In this document: piece by piece, positions 6,429-8,426 of the stretch | Layout of the letters: each line of letters starts with the position of its first letter | Numbering within the stretch: position 1 is the first letter of the stretch | NCBI GenBank assembly: GCA_026785865.1 | Contig: JAJAZG010000078.1 | Coordinates: 1-8,426, forward strand | Origin: Pseudanabaena sp. CAN_BIN31 | Lineage (GTDB): Bacteria > Cyanobacteriota > Cyanobacteriia > Pseudanabaenales > Pseudanabaenaceae | DNA length: 8,426 nucleotides | Reading direction: 5' to 3' | Translations under genes and position numbers: made by a program | The notes under the pieces: generated by a model | Database searches by the model: none | Told to the model about the DNA's origin: nothing | What the model saw: the letters and a program-made list of their open reading frames with translations, nothing else

Positions 6429-6884
6429 ATGACTCAGGCAATTGTAAAAAAATCCTTGTATGAATCTGATTATCTGCTTTGGACACAAGAGATTGTCGCA
6501 AAGTTAAAAGCTAGAGATTTTTGCAATATAGATTTTGACAACTTGATAGAGGAGATTGAAGACTTGGGGCGATCGCAAAGAAAGGAACTCGAAAGCCGTC
6601 TTGCAACTTTGTTAGCGCATTTACTTAAACGAATGTATGTGAATAGCCCTGACTGCTTTAATGGTTGGCAAAATACGATCGCAGAACAAAGATTACAGAT
6701 TGAGGTTTTACTGAATAACTATCCCAGCCTAAAAAGTCATTGGGATAGTCATTTTAGTGATGCTTGGCGACTTGCTTTGAAGCATACTCGTAAGGAGTAT
6801 CAATCTAAAGGTTTTAAATTTCCTAATGCATGGAACTTAGGTTCAGACATCGAGACAATCCTCAATACTAACTTTTGGGAATAG
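6429..6884 (+). CDS. DUF29 family protein (151 aa)
   Basis: This is a member of the DUF29 family, small cytosolic helical proteins abundant and often multi-copy in cyanobacteria, with no established function. The family pattern is clear: LYESDYLLWTQEIVAKLKAR at about 10-29, DFDNLIEEIEDLGRSQRKEL at about 36-55, then a helix with LATLLAHLLKRMY, then the W...I.EQR..IE..L...PSL segment (about 80-105), and a C-terminus ending in FW. Length is normal for the family. The start is the ATG at 6429, preceded by AAAGGAG (6412-6418) at 10 bases. The frame is open back to 6309, but that extension lies in repeat copy 2 and does not resemble the family. The stop codon overlaps a HIP1 site (6884-6891). It stands alone as a gene. 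Confidence 0.9.
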   Translation: MTQAIVKKSLYESDYLLWTQEIVAKLKARDFCNIDFDNLIEEIEDLGRSQRKELESRLATLLAHLLKRMYVNSPDCFNGWQNTIAEQRLQIEVLLNNYPSLKSHWDSHFSDAWRLALKHTRKEYQSKGFKFPNAWNLGSDIETILNTNFWE

Positions 6885-6954
6885 CGATCGCACTCCAAGC
6901 GATCGGCTTAAGCTTATTATTATTAATCGCAAATCCCAAAAATATTTCCTAAGC

Positions 6955-6984
6955 TTGCTAAAAATGCACAACACTATGTAATAA
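6955..6984 (+). promoter_or_regulatory. Possible promoter of tRNA-Thr
   Basis: TTGCTA (6955-6960) and TAATAA (6979-6984) are spaced by 18 bases, about 20 bases before the mature tRNA 5' end. This is a moderate match; TATGTA at 6975-6980 is an alternative -10. The region 6885-7003 otherwise holds only a HIP1 site after the DUF29 stop and AT-rich DNA. Confidence 0.4.
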
Positions 6985-7003
6985 TTACAAAGCGCTAAAA
7001 AAT

Positions 7004-7075
7004 GCCCTCATGGCTCAGTGGTAGAGCATTCCCTTGGTAAGGGAAAGGTCATGGGTTCAAATCCCATTGAGGGCT
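7004..7075 (+). tRNA. tRNA-Thr (anticodon GGT)
   Basis: A full cloverleaf can be drawn. The acceptor stem GCCCTCA (7004-7010) pairs with TGAGGGC (7068-7074). The D stem is GCTC/GAGC (7013-7016/7024-7027) with loop AGTGGTA. The anticodon stem is TTCCC/GGGAA (7029-7033/7041-7045) with loop TTGGTAA and anticodon GGT at 7036-7038, which reads threonine codons ACC and ACU. The variable loop is AGGTC. The T stem is ATGGG/CCCAT (7051-7055/7063-7067) with loop TTCAAAT. All stems are fully paired. The discriminator base is T at 7075, and the 3' CCA is not encoded, as is common in cyanobacteria. Confidence 0.96.
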
Positions 7076-7089
7076 TATTCCAAGATAAA

Positions 7090-7122
7090 CTAGCGAAATA
7101 TAACTAAGTTATATTTCGCTAG
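7090..7122. repeat. Perfect 16-bp inverted repeat after the tRNA
   Basis: CTAGCGAAATATAACT (7090-7105) and AGTTATATTTCGCTAG (7107-7122) are exact reverse complements separated by one A. As RNA, about 14 pairs with a 5-base loop would form. No T-run follows on either strand, so it is not a standard terminator. It lies between the tRNA 3' end (15 bases away) and the next gene (28 bases away). It could be a hairpin at the tRNA 3' trailer, an operator for the following gene, or a small repeat of the genome. Confidence 0.85.
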
Positions 7123-7150
7123 AATTGCCGTGACCAGACGAGGACACCTC

Positions 7151-7495
7151 ATGACTATGACCTTCGAGCAACTACAAAGCCTGATGGAGCAAACAATGCT
7201 CGGACTAGCAGCAACCAATCGAGCGTTATCAGGAACGAGAGCGATCGCTAACTCTAATGCGAGAGCAATTGAAGCAACTAACAACTCCCTAAACACCAAA
7301 TTCGAGCAACTTGCCAACGCCATCATCAGAAATGAGGACAGATCGCAAAGAGCCGAACGCAAATATCAGCGTCAACAAGCAGAAATACGCGGATTGAGAG
7401 TTGAAACCAGACGGATCATAGAACATTGGATCGGCGAAAGTTTTCCAGACGATCCAGACCTAGACGATGGTTCCGACACTGAAGATACTCCGTAA
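7151..7495 (+). CDS. Hypothetical helical/coiled-coil protein with acidic tail (114 aa)
   Basis: I do not recognise this as a named family. The protein begins MTMTFEQLQSLMEQTMLGLA and is probably almost all helix to about residue 95. Residues 20-60 are rich in Ala, Asn and Ser (NRALSGTRAIANSNARAIEA), and residues 60-95 are strongly charged with many Arg, Glu and Gln (RSQRAERKYQRQQAEIRGLR). After HWIGESFP the tail is very acidic (DDPDLDDGSDTEDTP). There is no signal peptide or membrane segment. The ATG at 7151 is chosen because GAGGA (7140-7144) lies 6 bases upstream; a GTG at 7130 in the same frame lacks such a site. Similar short coiled-coil proteins are common in cyanobacteria. It is convergent with the cyclase gene, with 36 bases between their ends. 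HIP1 at 7241-7248 and codon use similar to the neighbours support it as native and translated. Confidence 0.7.
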   Translation: MTMTFEQLQSLMEQTMLGLAATNRALSGTRAIANSNARAIEATNNSLNTKFEQLANAIIRNEDRSQRAERKYQRQQAEIRGLRVETRRIIEHWIGESFPDDPDLDDGSDTEDTP

Positions 7496-7531
7496 CAAAT
7501 TAACTAACCATTGCCATTTAGCATCAGACAC

Positions 7532-8426
7532 TCAAAGCGTCACTGACTTAATCCATGCTTTGAGATTGCTTGGTACAGTCGTGAAATGTACATAAGTTTG
7601 CTTGATATGTCGCGATCGCTGTTTGGGAATCGCCGCGATTGTTAGCCTGTTTTCTAATATCAAGTTCTCAGACATTACTTGATCTAAAAGCATCGCTTGA
7701 TGTGGTTGTTGACTCTTTAAGACCTTGGCATAGATTTCATCTTCAATCTCTAACTGTTGATTTTGATCATAAACCTTGAGATAAAGTTTAAGATTAGCTA
7801 ATACAGGAACTTCTTGTTCTGAGAAAATCTCCGCACCATAGGGAGATAGTCGTCGTAACTCACCCTCAAATATTTCTGCACCCAAATGTTTCTCTTCTAA
7901 AATGCGATAGGTAATCGGAATTGGCGTAGATAATACTCGCAGAGAATCACTAACAGAAGGAAGTTCAAGATTGTATATGCCTTCAATCCCACAAATATCG
8001 TAGATAGAAATTGGCTGTGACACGCCTTTGGGTTCTACTTGCATGGAGCCATTAGTTTTGACGATTTCCTGAACTTCGTTATAAGTGTTTTCAGAAATCA
8101 AGATCTGTCCGCCCACAGTATAGGATTCGATTCGCGCCGTGAGATTGACATGATTACCGACCACACCATATTTAGCGCGAGATTGGGAACCAATATTACC
8201 TGCAACTACTTCACCTGTATTAATCCCAATTCCCATTGAGATTTCAGGTAATTCCATTTGAGTAAGCTGCTCATTTACCGATCGCATCGCTAATTGCATC
8301 GCGATCGCCGACGCAACCGCCCTTGCTGCATCATCTTCACTATGGATCGGCGCACCAAATAGCACCAAAATTGCATCGCCAATAAACTCATCAATTGTGC
8401 CTTGATAAGTGGCGATCGCCTCTGTC
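7532..8426 (-). CDS. Class III nucleotide cyclase, probably guanylate cyclase, with C-terminal PilZ-like region (partial, 5' end outside the window)
   Basis: The frame runs off the right edge; 297 codons are visible, with the stop at 7532-7534. The catalytic domain covers about 7985-8426 and lacks only its first part, including the first metal-binding Asp. Visible residues are the second metal Asp in FIGDAILVLFGAP (codon 8375-8377), IGINTGEVVAGNIGS, and KYGVVGNHVNLTARIES with the transition-state Asn (8144-8146) and Arg (8132-8134), so it should be active. The purine-selecting position three residues before that Asp-containing GD motif is Glu (8387-8389) instead of the Lys of adenylate cyclases, and the second is Gly (8165-8167) instead of Asp or Thr. 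This is the pattern expected of GTP-specific enzymes such as Synechocystis Cya2. The last 130 residues (about 7535-7927) look like a PilZ-type beta barrel with RRLSPYGAEIF and YVHFTTV but no RxxxR motif. No terminator is visible after the stop. Confidence 0.88.
   Translation of the reverse strand, partial: TEAIATYQGTIDEFIGDAILVLFGAPIHSEDDAARAVASAIAMQLAMRSVNEQLTQMELPEISMGIGINTGEVVAGNIGSQSRAKYGVVGNHVNLTARIESYTVGGQILISENTYNEVQEIVKTNGSMQVEPKGVSQPISIYDICGIEGIYNLELPSVSDSLRVLSTPIPITYRILEEKHLGAEIFEGELRRLSPYGAEIFSEQEVPVLANLKLYLKVYDQNQQLEIEDEIYAKVLKSQQPHQAMLLDQVMSENLILENRLTIAAIPKQRSRHIKQTYVHFTTVPSNLKAWIKSVTL

Noticed and set aside
7090..7122. Inverted repeat as the tRNA terminator
   Set aside because: No T-tract follows in either direction; kept as an inverted repeat of unknown role.
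7531..7564. Hairpin CTCAAAGC/GCTTTGAG as terminator of the cyclase gene
   Set aside because: The stem is only 8 bp with an 18-base loop, lies largely inside the coding sequence, and no T-run follows on the minus strand.
8039..8239. Plus-strand open frame opposite the cyclase
   Set aside because: It is the complement of the conserved catalytic domain, with no start signals.

Overview
The window looks like a chromosomal piece of a low-to-moderate GC cyanobacterium. The palindrome GCGATCGC (HIP1) recurs throughout, for example at 1522-1529, 1818-1825, 6056-6063 and 6082-6089. The pilM-pilN-pilO-pilQ order without pilP is the usual cyanobacterial type IV pilus arrangement. The protein families beside it (a DUF4168-like tail, DUF29, an AMIN-secretin, a class III cyclase) also fit a Pseudanabaena-like filamentous or unicellular cyanobacterium. 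The genus is inference only.

Layout. Positions 1-122 hold the 3' end of a DUF4168-like gene, closed by a strong hairpin terminator. Positions 288-5551 hold the type IV pilus locus. A TTGACA/TACAAT promoter drives pilM, pilN and pilO, which are almost contiguous. Then come two tandem perfect 20-bp palindromes, a second promoter region, pilQ and a strong terminator. PilM (cytoplasmic actin-like ATPase fold), PilN and PilO (inner-membrane bitopic proteins) form the alignment complex that joins the pilus motor to the PilQ outer-membrane secretin. This machinery serves twitching motility and DNA uptake. The promoter regions of pilM and pilQ share a 17-bp block with 14 identical positions, which suggests co-regulation of the two transcription units.

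Positions 5591-6369 are a decayed patch. An antitoxin-like gene keeps its promoter and ribosome binding site but has two in-frame stop codons, and its 3' end is replaced by a palindrome-rich repeat. A 248-bp stretch containing this repeat is present twice in direct orientation (7 differences, no indels, 31-bp spacer). Next come a DUF29 gene, a tRNA-Thr(GGT), a perfect 16-bp inverted repeat and a small hypothetical helical protein. On the minus strand, the 3' part of a class III nucleotide cyclase runs off the right edge. It has Glu and Gly at the two purine-selecting positions, which points to guanylate rather than adenylate cyclase, and it carries a C-terminal PilZ-like region.

I see no clear new defence or mobile system. 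The best leads are the shared pil promoter block, the compensatory hairpin pair between pilO and pilQ, the duplicated mosaic repeat with the broken antitoxin, and the predicted GTP-specific cyclase.
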